64,000 nt of DNA from Berberis thunbergii (GCA_003290165.1 QNQO01000456.1:496001-560000), one strand, 5' to 3'; positions 11,789 through 24,480 are shown, numbered from the stretch's first letter. Translations and numbers: made by a program. Notes: generated by a model from the letters alone, not told the origin.

Positions 11789-12118
11789 TGTAAATAAAAT
11801 ATTTGGAGAATTGTATTATTAAGTTATTGATTCTTTGATCAAATACAAGCTTATATAAGCTAACTTATACCCAACCTTGTGGAAACAAGAAACTTAAAAC
11901 TTGCTATACAAAATAAAGTTATATTCTAACTTTCATTCTTTAATTGTTATGGCTTTCATATTATAACTTTCCTATTCTAACTTAACTTTTCTATTCTAAC
12001 TTAACTTTTCTATTCTGGCTTTCCTTCTTTAACTATTCTGGCTTTCCTTATTGTAGAGGTGAATCAATCTTGGACTTGGTCTAGGCAATGTAGAGTGCAA
12101 ACCCTACATATTCTGATA
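11789..12118 (-). repeat. 3' LTR of the gag-only element
   Basis: It matches the right LTR across its length, sharing gtgaatcaatcttg and gccctacatattct, but contains an extra copy of a short aacttaacttttctattct repeat. The outer end in element orientation reads tatcag, probably a decayed tgt(t/c)ag start. Confidence 0.85.
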
Positions 12119-12910
12119 CGCCTTCGCAAGCTGGACATGTAGACGCAAATAAAATGTGCAGATTGGAAGAAGCTTTGAAGGCCAGTTTGGTGAAGAAATC
12201 ATGACTGTCGAGTGAAACTAGTAATGGTTCGACTCGAGCCAGCATGACTATCCAATTCCAATTATGATAATTCTAGTATGAAAGAATCATGACTTTTGAG
12301 TAAAGTTGTTAATGGTTCGACTCGAAGAACCATGATTGTCGAATTCTGGATGATTATGGATAAAAGTTGCTAAGCATTTGTGCTGGTAGTTTTTTTTGTA
12401 TTTTAGCTATGGTGGTTTTGACTAGAAGTTTGGGTGCAAATAGCCTGATTTGCAAAATAAGGTATTTCCCTCCCAAAACTCCTTCTTTCTTATGACTTCT
12501 CTGCTTCGTCTTGCGATTTGATGTTGTACCTGCGTTGGCCGAGAAAGAGAAAAAAAACAGGGAGAGTGAAAAAGAGGAATGAGAGAAATGCGAGATGGTT
12601 GCGAGAATTCGTGAGATCTTCTTGTTTGTTGTACCTTCATTTGTGTGTGAAGGTTGTAATTGAGCTTTCTTGGCTGGCCCTTGATATCTTCTTGTTTGCT
12701 GAGTAGTTGGTTGCAACGTGGTGTGATTTGTTGAGAGAAAAGGAGGTCGACGATGGTGTGTGTGTGTTGGCGGAAGGTGCCCCTGTGCGAGAAGGAGGGA
12801 AGGTGAAAAACTCTTCTTGTCAGTAAGAGAAGGATAGGAAGAGTAAGAGGAGGTGTTGGCTGCATGAAGGTGAGGGCCCTGTTTTTTTTTTTTTTTTGGA
12901 GAGAACAAAC
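12119..12910 (-). other. TC-rich leader-like interior of the gag-only element
   Basis: After the gag stop, the minus strand shows a run of about 17 A followed by a pyrimidine-rich stretch (12470-12880) that looks like a plant gene 5' leader with ccttctctt and ctttctc motifs. An apparent 190-codon open frame here has a composition dominated by Ser, Thr, Pro and Lys and matches nothing I know. It could be a captured host fragment replacing pol. The A-run at its start would fit insertion of a processed piece, but no second boundary is visible. Confidence 0.4.
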
Positions 12911-14058
12911 TCATTTGTTGTCCCAATCATCTTCCCCAAACAAAGGTCCTGATAGTTTTGTAATAAAAAAGTCATTACCAACATTGTGAACCTTGGACGT
13001 GTTGTTGGTCAACAGGGCTATGATTTGCTGGCACTGCTTGGAAATGAATGGAAAAGAATTGCATTCTTGCAAATTTGAATAAGTAGGCACACTGTTTCCT
13101 CTAGGGCGATCTTTTTGAAAACCCCGTTGTTTAGCTGGATCGACATTATTAAATTTTCGACAATAGTCGACATTATGGCCCCTAAATCCACAATAATCAT
13201 AAGTAAGGTGAGAAGGACATCTAGCAGCAACATGACCTACCCTGTCACATATTCCAAACTTGATGTCAAGATTAACTGGCTTCTTAGTGTTGCGTGCACA
13301 TTTGAAATCACTGTCCCACATGGCAAAGGCTGCAACTTCAGGTATGGTGGGTTTGCCAATAGATATCTTTTGTTGGCGTTCATGACAAAGTACAAGGGAG
13401 TAAACCTTGTTGAGTGGAGGAAGAGGATCCATCAAAAAAATTTGACCCTAACAGAATTGTAGGCGTCGATTGGCCCCATCAATAACTTGATCGAGCATTG
13501 AGTGTGGACATATGCAAGAATGGTGTTCATGGTATCGCTAGTGTTTTCGGCAAAACCAATCATAGCATCCAATTCGTTCCCAGTGAGCCTTCAATTTTGT
13601 AAAGTAGACACTCACATTCATCGTCCCTTGAGTGCAACCATGGATTTTAGATTCAATACGATAGATCTGCATGTAATTAGTTTGTGCATACATTTCTTTC
13701 AAATTAGCCCAAACATTATAAGCCAATTCATTGTACATGACACTTTCCTGGAAGTCGGGTGAGATGGCGTTGATGAGTCATGATTTCACCAAGCTGTTGC
13801 AATGATCCCATTGTAGTAGTTCATCGTTTTTGGCTTTGTCGCCGGGTTTTCTGATAGATCCATCAACAAAACCCAATTTGTTTTTGGCTTTGAGAGCCAC
13901 GACATCGCTCGACTCCATATGTTGTAATTGGTGGGAGTAAGTGGTTGTGAAACAAGAACCACTCCAGGTTGATTGGAGTGGTGAAAAAAGTATGGGTGAT
14001 GAGGATTGTCATATGGTGAGGTGGTGGTGTTGGAACCACTACTTGTATTGTTGCCCAT
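12911..14058 (-). pseudogene. Copia-type gag with zinc knuckle, frameshifted
   Basis: Three open pieces follow each other on the minus strand: 14058-13786, 13738-13538 and 13435-12911. The first has the N-terminal gag signature, including LTPTNYNIWSRAMSWLS. The second has the helical UBN2-like core around VWANLKEMYAQTNYMQIYRI. The third has a Cys-rich nucleic-acid binding region, with CPSHLTYDYCGFRGHNVDYC and more Cys upstream. Frameshifts near 13770 and 13490 separate them. In the family this protein packages the RNA; here it is broken. Confidence 0.82.
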
Positions 14059-14078
14059 AGAAAGTTACTCTGATACCA

Positions 14079-14388
14079 TGTAAAGAAAATATTTGGAGAA
14101 TTGTATTATTATGTTAATTTTTCTTTGATCGTATACAAGCTTATATAAGCTAACTTCTACCTAACCTTGTGGAAACGTGAAACTTAAAACTTGTTATACA
14201 AAATAGAGTTCTATTTAACTTTCATATTTTGATTTTCCTTCTCTAACTATTATGGCTTTTCTATTCTGATTTAACTATCCTATTCTGACTTTCATTTTTT
14301 AACTATTCTAGATTTCTTTCTTGTAAATGTGAATCAATCTTGAACTTGGGCTTGACAATGTTGAGTGCAAGCCCTACATATTCTAATA
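14079..14388 (-). repeat. 5' LTR of the gag-only element
   Basis: In element orientation it ends ...tttaca directly before the tRNA-Met primer site. Differences from the left LTR are numerous by eye, so the insertion is not recent. Confidence 0.85.
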
Positions 14389-14626
14389 GATTACAAGTAG
14401 AAAATATGTATTACTTTTTAAAAGATTTGAAAATCTACTTAAATTTTCACTACAATAACCAGCGATTAAATATCTGGCATGAATACATTTAGAGACTCTG
14501 AAACAATAGAATTATATCGAGTAATGTTGTAAGTAGCTAAGGAAAAACATAAATCAAATAATAAAAGAATTACAAGTTTAACAATATATTCATATTGAAA
14601 ATTTTCGAATCAGAAGTGTAAGAACT

Positions 14627-15520
14627 TCAAGAGCCAAGGAAACCATCCATGAAAATTTTCCTAGAACAAAAGCTATTGTCTGGTGGCACATTTGGTGGAG
14701 AGTCGGGTGCTTCAGCTTCCTTAACCTCAACTCCAAACTTCATCCTTCCCATGCAATGCCCAAGGACACTGCAAATGAACCAGTACATCTTTGCTGCGGT
14801 TAGGGTCATTTGGTCATTCATGCTCTTGTACGTGTGTAACAAGCCTGCACTTGAATCACAAGATCTGAATGTGCTTTGTGTTACATCATATACATTGTGT
14901 TTCCCACTTACGTAGTTAAAAATTGCAACACAAATCGATATGCGCACAATAATTTTCATTCTACATGGAAAGAGTTTTGGAAGTCTCAGTAAGAAACTAT
15001 GTAATTAGTACGTGGGCCAAATATAATGGGTCATGTAGAGCGTACTTTGATTATACAAGTCGTAAGAGTTAGTTTTCATGTTTGTGTATGCTCAATATGA
15101 ACTAATTTGTAGCATCTATATAAGTTTGGAAAAATAAAGAAAAAAGGGTTGGACTAATTAACAAGCTTTGATATCTATATATGTATATTGCTTCAAATAC
15201 AATCTTTCTATTATTAGGAGAATTTCATCATACACAAAGGAATCTTTAGCTAAGACTGGGATTCCAACTTCACTGATATATTGACTTAAACCTATTGCCA
15301 AAATCTAAGAATTGTATCCAAAATGTACAAAAAAGGATGAAAAGCTAATCAAGAACATTTCTGACACTAAAATTGTAATTTTGCGCCCATGTCATATAGT
15401 TGATGCTCATGCTCCATCTATCTACATCACCCACAGTGTATGTTGTTGATTCAACTCTGTAAATAGCTAAACAAACTATTGAGAATATGATGAAGAAGCT
15501 CTGATTCTTGAGAGAATGGG
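14627..15520 (-). pseudogene. Phytocyanin (uclacyanin-like), probably decayed
   Basis: The two-exon layout of plant blue-copper proteins is visible. Exon 1 (about 15520-15351) encodes a hydrophobic signal peptide (FFIIFSIVCLAIY) then TTYTVGDVDRW and TWAQNYNFSVRNVL. Exon 2 (14929-14627) gives FNYVSGKHNVYDV, STFRSC, ITL-like MTLTAAKMYWFIC and GHCMGRMKFGVEV, then a Pro-rich tail. The copper ligands His, Cys, His and Met are all present. The expected start ATG is not visible before the signal peptide, the exon 1 end lacks a GT donor (ttgatt) and the exon 2 start lacks a clear AG. Conserved Gly and Pro are also replaced (SVRNVL, SVLGHC). I therefore call it a pseudogene, though an error in exon borders is possible. 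Confidence 0.72.
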
Positions 15521-15540
15521 TTCCTTCTATAGTTTCTGAT

Positions 15541-16636
15541 GAGTCATTAAAAAATCATCTAATCACAGCCGAACACGTGATTTCTAGTGAAAAAGGCCAG
15601 AACAGGCTAGGCCCAAGTCAGGTCCAACCCAGCACATGATAATCATTATTCAGCCCTTAAGTCAAGCACCCAAACCCAGATTATGGAAGCCCAAGCCCAG
15701 GATAATATGACCCGAATACAAATCTTTGGACTATAGCAGTCCCAATGTCAATTTTCACAACTCTTGGTCCAATCAAGCATTGGGTCCCAAAGAGAGCCAA
15801 GTGCCAAAGAAGAATCAGTCATGAACGGGTAAGATTCTAAGTGAGATCTCCTCCCTCCATCACGTCTCTAACGGAAAAATGAATGAAGGAGTGAAACACT
15901 CATTATATGAGGTGAACAAAACAGATGAGAGGGTACACACATGCAACCCTAATTCTATCAGTCTATTTCCATCTTTGTTCAAGTGCCTAATTTTATCATC
16001 GGAGTGCCTTTGGTCGCCACATCGTTGGTATCTGGTTCATCGTTGTTCATCTTTGCAGGTCAAAAACAACATGGACAGATTTGAATGCATCAGTAATCTA
16101 CCTCATACACTAGTTCAACTTTGACTTTTTTTTCTTTTCTATATTTCCAAATTGTCAATGCATGATTACAATGCCTATAGTTTTAAAAATGATAATCTAA
16201 TTCAAGTTTTTTTTGGTGGCACTTGATGTTATTTCAGAAACCTCGTCCTCAAGTAAGGTATTTGTAATTTCATTATGTAACTATAAAATGTGAACTTTAA
16301 ATGGTTGGTATAGGAATATCGTTACCGAGACTCTAAACTTTACTAAAACATTTTACATGGGTTTGAAATGCCAGCAAATGTTATCATTATTGTTAGTTTT
16401 CTTTTCGTTAACGTTGATTTTGGGTTCATAAGGTCACCCTTGCGTGAGTTGCATGTGAAGAAATTTTATCCATGACTTGGTTGGCATATAAAGAAATTAT
16501 ATTTATTGTCATTGACCCGGGGCTTAATCCCAAATTGGCATATAAAGAAATTTAACGTCACCCTTGTTTCCGCCCTGTTCCCTCTACTATATATATAATG
16601 TGCATGTGGTTTGTGGATTTACGATAACAAGAAGAA
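15541..16636. other. Noncoding stretch with a possible Tat-lineage LTR remnant
   Basis: The segment 15590-16075 contains ...cccaagcccaggataatatg, then an AACCCTA...CTATTT block and catcggagtgcctttgg ... ttcatctttgcaggtc. That order resembles the U5 end of Tat/Ogre-type gypsy LTRs. I could not find matching ends. The rest is AT-rich without a gene; a TATA-like tatatata at 16587 precedes the BAHD fragment. Confidence 0.3.
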
Positions 16637-17307
16637 GTGGCATCCATTGTTAACGTAAAAGATATGGTCTTGGTCACCCCTTCTAAACCAACTCCTTCGC
16701 ATGTTGTCTCTCTTTCTGCTATTGACTATAAACTTTTACTCCGCTTCACTATCGAGTACTGCCTCATCTTCGGTTGTTTTAATAAACCAGGTTCAAACGA
16801 GTCCTCCCTCACTGCCTCTCGTATCAACGATACTTTTACAACATGTGGTTGTTCCTTACTACATGTTAGCCGGACGACTCAGATCTCATACCGATGGTAT
16901 GAATATTGAGAATGTTTGTCATGCTCAAGGAGAAATCTTTGTTAAAGTCATTTATGATATGTTAGTTTTAGACTTGGAACATGCTCCAAGTTTTCCAAAT
17001 CAGTGGAGGGATTTGCTGATGGTACAAGTGGTGGATGTCTACGTGGGGACCCTATACTTTTTGTCTAGCTAACGTGGCTTCCAAACGGCGATGCTGCCAT
17101 TGCGGTAGGGCTTTCTCATTGTGTTTTCGATGGGCATCGGTGCCATTGAGTTTCTAAACTCATTTGTTGAGTTAGTCACAAGAACTTGTAAATACACCGA
17201 TTAAAAACATGTTTGGGAGCGTCACCTGCTCGATTCAACTCTAACGAAGGTCTAATCAAGTATTTCATACCTTTCTGGGTTCATCTCCAGATTCTTTAGT
17301 GTGGCAG
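16637..17307 (+). pseudogene. BAHD acyltransferase fragment cut off by an LTR insertion
   Basis: BAHD enzymes transfer acyl groups from CoA to alcohols and amines in plant secondary metabolism. The N-terminal block reads VLVTPSKPTPSHVVSLSAID and LLLRFTIEYCL, followed after a frameshift by VPYYMLAGRLRSHTDG and VCHAQGEIFVKVI. The catalytic HXXXD motif is visible as HCVFDG near 17119. Family members run to about 430-450 residues; only the first 200 or so are here. The position expected for the ATG reads GTG (16637), with several frameshifts and stops downstream. The gypsy LTR begins at 17308 directly after it, so the rest was displaced or lost. Confidence 0.8.
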
Positions 17308-17965
17308 TGTAACGACCTTACTTTTTTTAATTAGCCTAATGTTATAATTATTTTGCCCTAATTTATTAATTATTTAATGATATGGTCATTAGAAATAAAA
17401 ATTGGTGTGCCAATATAATTTTGTTTAAAACCGTAACCTAACAGGGGTTACCTTCTTTAGGTTTAAGTTAGGGGTTGATTCATTCTCTAGCTCTAAAAAG
17501 TTTGTTAAAAATAAAAGAGAAAGGAACAAAGTTGGAAGACTAGAAAAAGAAGATGAAGAGCAAGGAAAAGGAAAATAGATGAGTTTTCTTCACACCTTTT
17601 ACTTTATAATACGAATCTCTACAAATTTTAATAGACGTACTTAATTTCCCCGTGTTCCTATCCATTTGAATCCAAGTATACCCCTTTAATATTTTATACC
17701 GTGAAAAACTTTTCACAACTTTTTTTTCTCCTTCAATCCCCATCTTTTCTAAGGGTGATTGTGATTATAGCCTTGACAAGCAAGAGAACAAACAATCTGA
17801 CATGGGGTACCCATATTCCCTCCAAGTAGGTTGTAGAGCTAGATGTGTCTTGCACCCAAAGTAACTTTATTTCTTCATTGACTGTCATTCACACACACTA
17901 TTGGATTTACAGACGAATGAGATTTGGTCCTTGTGCTCTGTTAGTGAGTTGAAATTTACTTCAAT
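17308..17965 (+). repeat. 5' LTR of the gypsy element, first part
   Basis: It aligns with 34391-35175 (gttataattattttgcc, tcttcacacctttt, caatctgacatggggtac, ttcattgactgtcattcaca). It is cut at 17965 by the hAT element and resumes at 27574. Confidence 0.88.
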
Positions 17966-18099
17966 CATGGGCAGAACTATTCAGGGACCAAGGGGAAGCT
18001 ACCCCCTCTGAACTTTTAAAAAAATTATTATTTTTTTGTTTCATATTAAAAAAAAAAAAGCTGACTATTAGGGCTAAGGCTATCAACTTATCCAAAAAA

Positions 18100-18340
18100 A
18101 AAAAAAAAACTCACACACAACCTCACACATAGCCGCAAAACACAAGGAAGTTCCCCTTCTCTCACGCATTCACGCACAGGCGGTGGCACAACTTGTTCCT
18201 CTTCTCTCACCCGCAAAGCGCAAGGTCATCTCTCACGCATAACCTGTTCCTTTTCTCTCACGCACAATGACACATGCACAACTACACAACTATGTTTCTT
18301 TTCTCTCACCATGCACAAGGTCTGTTCGATTGTTCCTCTT
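18100..18340 (+). repeat. CTCACGCA-type short repeats in the hAT 5' region
   Basis: Imperfect units combining ctcacgca, caacctgttcc and tcttctctcac recur about four times. Subterminal repeats of this sort often serve as transposase binding regions in hAT elements; that role is inferred here. Confidence 0.45.
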
Positions 18341-19317
18341 CAAATCTGATTCTCGACTTTGTTGTTGCGTAGCAGTGTAGGCAAAGAGGATGAGGACCAC
18401 AGAGAAGTTCTATTTTCTGTCAGGGCTTTTGTTTGGTGAGAAAAATTTATGTCTTGTTGGTTAATTTGGTGTTTAGATCTGAAACAATTATTCCCTCATT
18501 CCTTCGTATTCCTTTGGAGCAATGAAACAAAATTGTTTAATTGCATGCAAACCATATTCTATTTTCGACAATTGTATCTAGTCACTCAATTGTTTAATCG
18601 AGTTGAATGTGAGTATAAGTGAGAGACCAATTGAAAGACGGGTATGCTTGTGTTGATTCTAACTTGCTCTAATTTAACATGTTAGTCCAATCTGAATGAA
18701 AAACAAGAAAGTGCAGGCCCCTTCATCAGCTTCTTTGCATAAAGAAAGATAAATAAAATAACTTAGTTGCTTGTTTAACAAATAGTGGCTAATGGGATTT
18801 TGACAAAATATGTGGTCCGTGCCCATATGAAGATTTGAAAAGCAAAAGTGGCTTAAAGCCTTAAAATATATATACTTTATGTTAAAAAAATTATTGTGAA
18901 GATTGTATAAAGAAAATTTAATTGGATATGCTTGTCTTTCGTCACAATTAAACTATTAAAGCATGGTAGAGTGCCAAACAACATTGGTTGTTCTTCCAAA
19001 AGTATCTTTATCTAAATTCTCTAATTTCTAAATGTATAACCTAGTTTTCTTTGTTACTTTATACACAGAATGCAAATCACGTAACCAAAGAAGAGCTAGG
19101 GAGGACAATAACTACTTAGATTTTGCTTTACACTCTAGCAGCTCAGGTACATTAACCTTTTGTTCATGAATATTAATCTCAAATCTTGTGAATTAGATGT
19201 TTTCATAAATATTGTTAGAGTTTGTATGTTTTTCCATGATAACAATGCTTGAAAGTAAATATTATATTTTTATTTAATTAATTAATTAATTAATATATAT
19301 ATATATTTTTTTCAACT
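18341..19317 (+). other. Noncoding hAT leader
   Basis: This AT-rich sequence before the transposase start shows no open frame. A ttaattaattaattaatatatatat microsatellite lies at 19276-19304, just upstream of the ATG. Confidence 0.5.
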
Positions 19318-21690
19318 ATGGACAAATTTTTGAAAAGAAAGTCTGTGTCAGAGTTAACATCCCCTAGCTTACAAAATAATGAGGTGGTCAGTTAGATCCA
19401 ATCTCAAAGCCAATTCATGTGGATTATGATATGTCAAATCTCCCAACAGATGCCGGATCAAGACCTCGAATCTCATACTATACTATCATCCTAATGATCA
19501 GGACATAATTAGAAAAAACATATTTACAAAGGATGTCAGCCTATAAATCACAAATTTCCACAAAAGAAAATGGGTGGTGGGATGAGACGTTTTAATGTAG
19601 CTTGGTTTGAAAAAACATAAGGATTAGTTGGAGTATAGCATAGAGAAAAATGATGCATTTTGTTTACATTACTATATCTTCAAACCGAATTTCGGGGATC
19701 AAAGTGGTGGCAACACTTTTGTAGTGGAAGGGTTCGATAATTGGAAGAAACCGGAAAACTACAAGGTCATTTGGGAAAGACTCATTATGAAGCTTATACA
19801 ATGAGTCAAAATTTGATGAAACAAAAAAAGCATATCCAAACCTTTTTCGTTAAGCAATCAGACCAAGCTAAACTTGAGTATCAGACCCGCTTAAATGCTT
19901 CAATTGATTGTGTTCAATTTCTTTTGCATCAAGGATTGAATTTTAGTGGTCATGATGAATCTGAAGACTCAAAGAATAGAGGAAACTTTCTTGAACTTTT
20001 AGAGTATACATCTAATCACAATGAAGACATAAAGAAATTTGTTTTAAAATATGCTCCTGAAAATCACAAGTTGATTTCACCTAAAGTTCATAATGACATT
20101 ACAAAAGCGGTTGCAATTAAGACTTCCGACGCTATTCTTGAAGATCTTGGTGACGCATTATTTGCAGTTTTGGTTGATGAATCTCGTGATTTTTCAATCA
20201 AAGAGCAAATGGAAGTTTTTTTACGTTTTGTGGACAAAAAGGGGTGTGTTATTGAATGATTCTTAGGTATAACTCATGTTTCTAATACAACCCCAATTTC
20301 ACTAAAGATGACACTAGAAAAAAATTATTTCCAAGTATAATTTGAGCATAACAAGGTTGCATGGACAAGGTTACGATGGGCCTAGTAATATGTAAGGTGA
20401 GTTCAACGGACTTAAAACACTGATTATGAAAGAAAACCAATCTGCATTTTATGTCCATTGTTTTGCGCATCAGCTTCAACTGACACTTGTACATGCTTGT
20501 CGCAAAAAACCATCCCCGGATCGCATTATTCTTTAACTTAGTTTCTACAGTAGTGAATATTGTTGGGGTTTCATTCAAACGCAAAGATATTCTTCGAGAT
20601 AAACAAACTATTGACCTTATTGAGAAACTCAATAGTGGTGAACTTTCAAGTGGTAAAGGGTTGAACCAAGAGACAACTCTCACACGAGCCGGTGATACTC
20701 GATGGGGTTCTCATTATACTACAATAATAAGGTTGATTCTTATGTTTTCTTCGGTGATAGATGTACTTGAGATTGTCGTTGGAGATGGCAACAACTCAGA
20801 ACAAAACGGTGAAACTTGTGCTTTACTAGAATCAATGCAATGTTTTGATTTTTATCATGATTTTACATATGATGAAGGATATATTAGAAATTACCAATGA
20901 ATTATCAAGATCATTGAAAAAACAAGATCAAGACATTGTGAATGCCATCAATATCGTTGAAATATCTAAGCAAATGTTCCAAATGATGGGAGAAAATGAA
21001 TGGGATTCACTCATTGCTGATGTATCTTCATTTTGTGGGAAACATAATATCACCGTTCCTCGAATGGATGATGACTTTGTACCTCGGGGGCGATCACGGC
21101 GTAGACAAGAAATAGTTACAAATATCCGTCACTATTGAGCCGAATTATTTTATACGTGCATAGATATGCAGCTTCAAGAGCTCAATAATCGTTTTGACGA
21201 GGTGAATACATAGTTACTTTTGTGTATGACACGCTTAAGTCCAAACAATTCATTTTCAACATTTGACCACCAGAAGTTGATCATCCTTGCTCAATTTTAT
21301 TCAATGAATTTCTCAGATTTTGATTTGATGATGCTTCAAGATCAATTGAAAACTTATATAATGGATGTGCGATCAAATAGTGAATTTTCAAATATAATTG
21401 GTATAGGTGGTTATGATAAGAAGATGCTTGAAACAAAAAAGGATGTCGTATATCCCATAGTTTATTTGTTCATCACGTTATCATTGATTTTACATGTTGC
21501 CACTACTACAGTTGAAAAGGCATTTTTAGCTATGCATATTGTGTTGAGTCGCCTAAGTAATTGAATGGGAGATGATTGGATGAATGATTGTTTAATGACA
21601 TATATTGAAAGGGATGTTTTGGATACCATTGAAAATGAAGCCATCATGCAACAATTAAAGAACATGAGATCGCAACGTAAAAATTTGTAA
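19318..21690 (+). pseudogene. hAT transposase, DUF4371/ZMYM1-like type
   Basis: The start at 19318 reads MDKFLKRKSVSELTSPS, the characteristic beginning of this plant hAT group. A long open stretch, 19741-20259, holds the DUF4371 region with HIQTFFVKQSD, SEDSKNRGNFLEL and the first catalytic Asp in VDESRDF. A second, 20487-20900, has AGDTRWGSHY with the second Asp, and the rest reads on to 21564 with TVEKAFLAMHIVLSRL, giving the catalytic Glu in the hAT dimerisation domain. Stops at 19391 and 20257, plus frameshifts near 20340-20490, 20870 and 21560, disable it. The product would have been about 780 residues, normal for the family. Confidence 0.88.
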
Positions 21691-23006
21691 AAATGTGGTT
21701 AAATGATATGGTTAGAAAGAAATAGTAGGTGTTTTTTGAAGGGTCCTTATAAGGACATTCCTTTATATATAATACTTTTTTTACGTATGAGTTGCATAGT
21801 TGCAATTTTTAGATAATACTTTTTGTAAATTGGTGAGGTGAATTCCTCTCACCTCTCCCATCTTTTGTGAGTAATACTGTCACGCCCCGATTTTCGAAGA
21901 AAAACAAAATCCTAAAAACCACGTAGGATTATCCGTTTCCCCCAAAACTCGGGACGTGAGAATTCAATAATAACAGAAACAAATAGCAGCAGGAACTAAA
22001 CATCTGAAACAAATAAAAATCTAACCCGGAGAAAACTGGCATGGCTAGCTCATTAGCGAAACTCCGGTAATGCAGCTCAAAATCTCTAAACCTGAAAGAC
22101 TACTCAGCTACATTCCAAAAGGAATGTACCCAAGAAGCAAAAGCTCACTCGGGTCAGCAATAAAGCTGGTGTGAGAAATCTTCATCCCAAAAATCAATTA
22201 TCCACACGTTCTAACATCAAAATAAACAATACACAATAAATAACCACACCAGGTAGTTCCTCCATGAGGCAAAGGTGTTATCATCCTAATAAATAAATGT
22301 GCATTATTTATTACTAATAAATAAAATTTATGAGTTATCAATCCTCATAAATGCAACAACTATACAATTCATAATCATATTAGACTATTATTGAAATATT
22401 AACAAAACACATTTTTCTACCTTTAGGAAGACATGTAGTTCTCATTCAATGGTTGAATGAGCATTTAGTTTCTTCCTTTAAGGTAATCATGCACATACAA
22501 AAAAAAAAAAAAAATCTCGCTACTTTTCCACAATCGCACTCTCCTCCTGTGCCGAACACACCTCACCCAAGTGTGCCTCCCTTGCCTTCGAAACCACTTG
22601 GAGCGTACATGTTCCAAGTGGGGTGCCACCTCGAGGAACATGTCATCTCACCCGAAGTTCGATCCATGGCAAACATTCTTCCTAAATCTACACGTACAAC
22701 CGAACACACATGGAACGGTGCACCGAACACACCTCACCCAAGTGTGCCGCCCTTGCCATCAAAACCATTCGGAGCGTACATGTTCCAAGTGGGGTGCCAC
22801 CTCGAGGAACATGTCATCTCACCCGAAGGTCGATCACTGGCAAGTACACTGATATGCAAGCAAATATGCATACCCAATAATATCATAAGTATACAAGCAA
22901 GTCTGTATACAAAATTTCTTTTTTTTTCACATTTTTTTTTTCGGAGTTGTGGAAAAGAGCATAAAAATAAATAAATCCTCAAAACTCTTTTATGGTGACA
23001 CTTTGT

Positions 23007-24230
23007 CAACCATAAATAAATCAATCACAGTATCCACCATTCTTTTGGGGAACAAGTAATATTTGACACATTGTCAATTCACACATCTCATCTCTTTGCA
23101 TCATAAAAAAAACAATATGCACACCAATTCGCATAACAGTACAAATACTCAAACTAAAACAAGTACTCAGTTAAATCTGCTAACATACAAAGATGCCTTA
23201 ACATATATGCTAACAATTGAAACAGAATTACTCATTAAAAGGAATATTCCAGCCAGGTACGTACGATATATACTAAATGTTATTATGACCAACCCTATTA
23301 CTTAATACTAATATATGAGTAACAACAAAGTAACCATTTAATGAATTGGACCAATTGTTGTATCAACAAACTCTGACATGTTGAGCTTAAAACCTAGCAA
23401 ACTAGTAAAACCCTATATAAATCACATTGGAGTCAGTTCTTCCTTTGAAATATGTTACACAATTCTAGCTGCTTGAAATTTCAATGAATCATGTGTGACT
23501 CTCTTCCATGTATTCACATTCACTCCCTATACTCCAACATATACAAGTTCCTAGAATGTTTATATTGAAGGCTCTTCATATTTCCATACTATAGAGCTTA
23601 GATCTTTAGTTAAAATAAACTCACACAGCAACTAGATGCATTATCTAATGAATCTCAGAAACTTCAATACCAAAGGAAGAACACGTTATCACAAAACAAA
23701 AGCTTCAAAATTAGCCAACCCCACACCCTGAAATAATTACACAAAAACATTTCTCCAAACAAATACAACTTCTCCAAGTCACTCAGTTTGCTTGCTTAAC
23801 TTAAAAATTACAAATTTTAAGCTCAAAATGAATATAAGATGGTAAAGACACTTTGTCTTGCCTAACAGAATCACTATCATTAAATTACTTCACTTCAAAG
23901 ACCACTGATATAACTCCAGATCCACATCACCAACCATTCTCACACCACATTCCCACAGAAACAATCAAAATTGTGATAAACACAATTCCCACATTCCCAC
24001 ATAACCAAGATCTAAATTGCAAAAAAAATCATAAACACAAAGATCCAAGAAAAACTCACTGTAAATATGAAGGGGATGGAGAAACTCAAATTTCAAACAA
24101 CATTTTCAAATGAACCCAGAGAAGAAACAAAACAGCATTTTCAAATGAACCCAAAAACCCCAATTTTTTTAATCCATCCAAACCTCCCTAAGATGACAAT
24201 ACCAATCACAACATCAAACCCCTAAACACA
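23007..24230. other. Remaining LTR body without recognised genes
   Basis: AT-rich sequence within the giant LTR. Several short open frames are low complexity, and I see nothing that matches a known family. Confidence 0.4.
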
Positions 24231-24480
24231 CTAAATCACCAGTAAGCCATCAAACACACCAAAATCAACAAACAAAGATATGGGTATTTCAAAAAAAAAA
24301 GAGGAACTCATAAAGAGAATGAAAGAAAACTCACCAATTCCATCTGAGATACAGCTCCAGAAGTCGCAATCCTTCACGCTGTTGACATTCAACATATTTG
24401 CATAATCTGGAAGTTTCATCACTTTTAAAAGTGAAAACCTATCTCCAAGAACCCGATGTAAACTACTGTTGTGTCCCACA
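24231..24480 (-). other. Possible captured exon ending in a splice donor
   Basis: A clean open frame (VGHNSSLHRVLGDRFSLLKV ... KDCDFWSCISDGIG) ends at ggtgagttttc, a good donor site, followed by a T-rich intron-like stretch. I do not recognise the protein. Its setting between other captured pieces suggests a host exon carried with flanking intron. Confidence 0.4.

Larger units (their letters stand above)
11789..14388 (-). mobile_element. Small LTR retrotransposon carrying only gag
   Basis: Two direct repeats of 330 and 310 bp (11789-12118 and 14079-14388) bound the element. The 5-bp target duplication gatta is exact (11784-11788 and 14389-14393). A primer site complementary to initiator tRNA-Met, tggtatcagag on the minus strand, lies directly inside the right LTR. 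The interior codes for a copia-type gag with a zinc knuckle, but protease, integrase, reverse transcriptase and RNase H are all absent. It must therefore depend on enzymes from another element. Confidence 0.9.

Noticed and set aside
12354..12926. Minus-strand open frame of 190 codons as a gene
   Set aside because: Low-complexity Ser/Thr/Lys/Pro composition, starts in a poly(A) run after gag, and has no recognisable domain. It is listed only as leader-like interior.
22453..22974. Open frames across the 171-bp tandem duplication as a protein
   Set aside because: Two frames are equally open because of the repeated G/C-rich unit; the sequence is the end part of an LTR and recurs in the second LTR.
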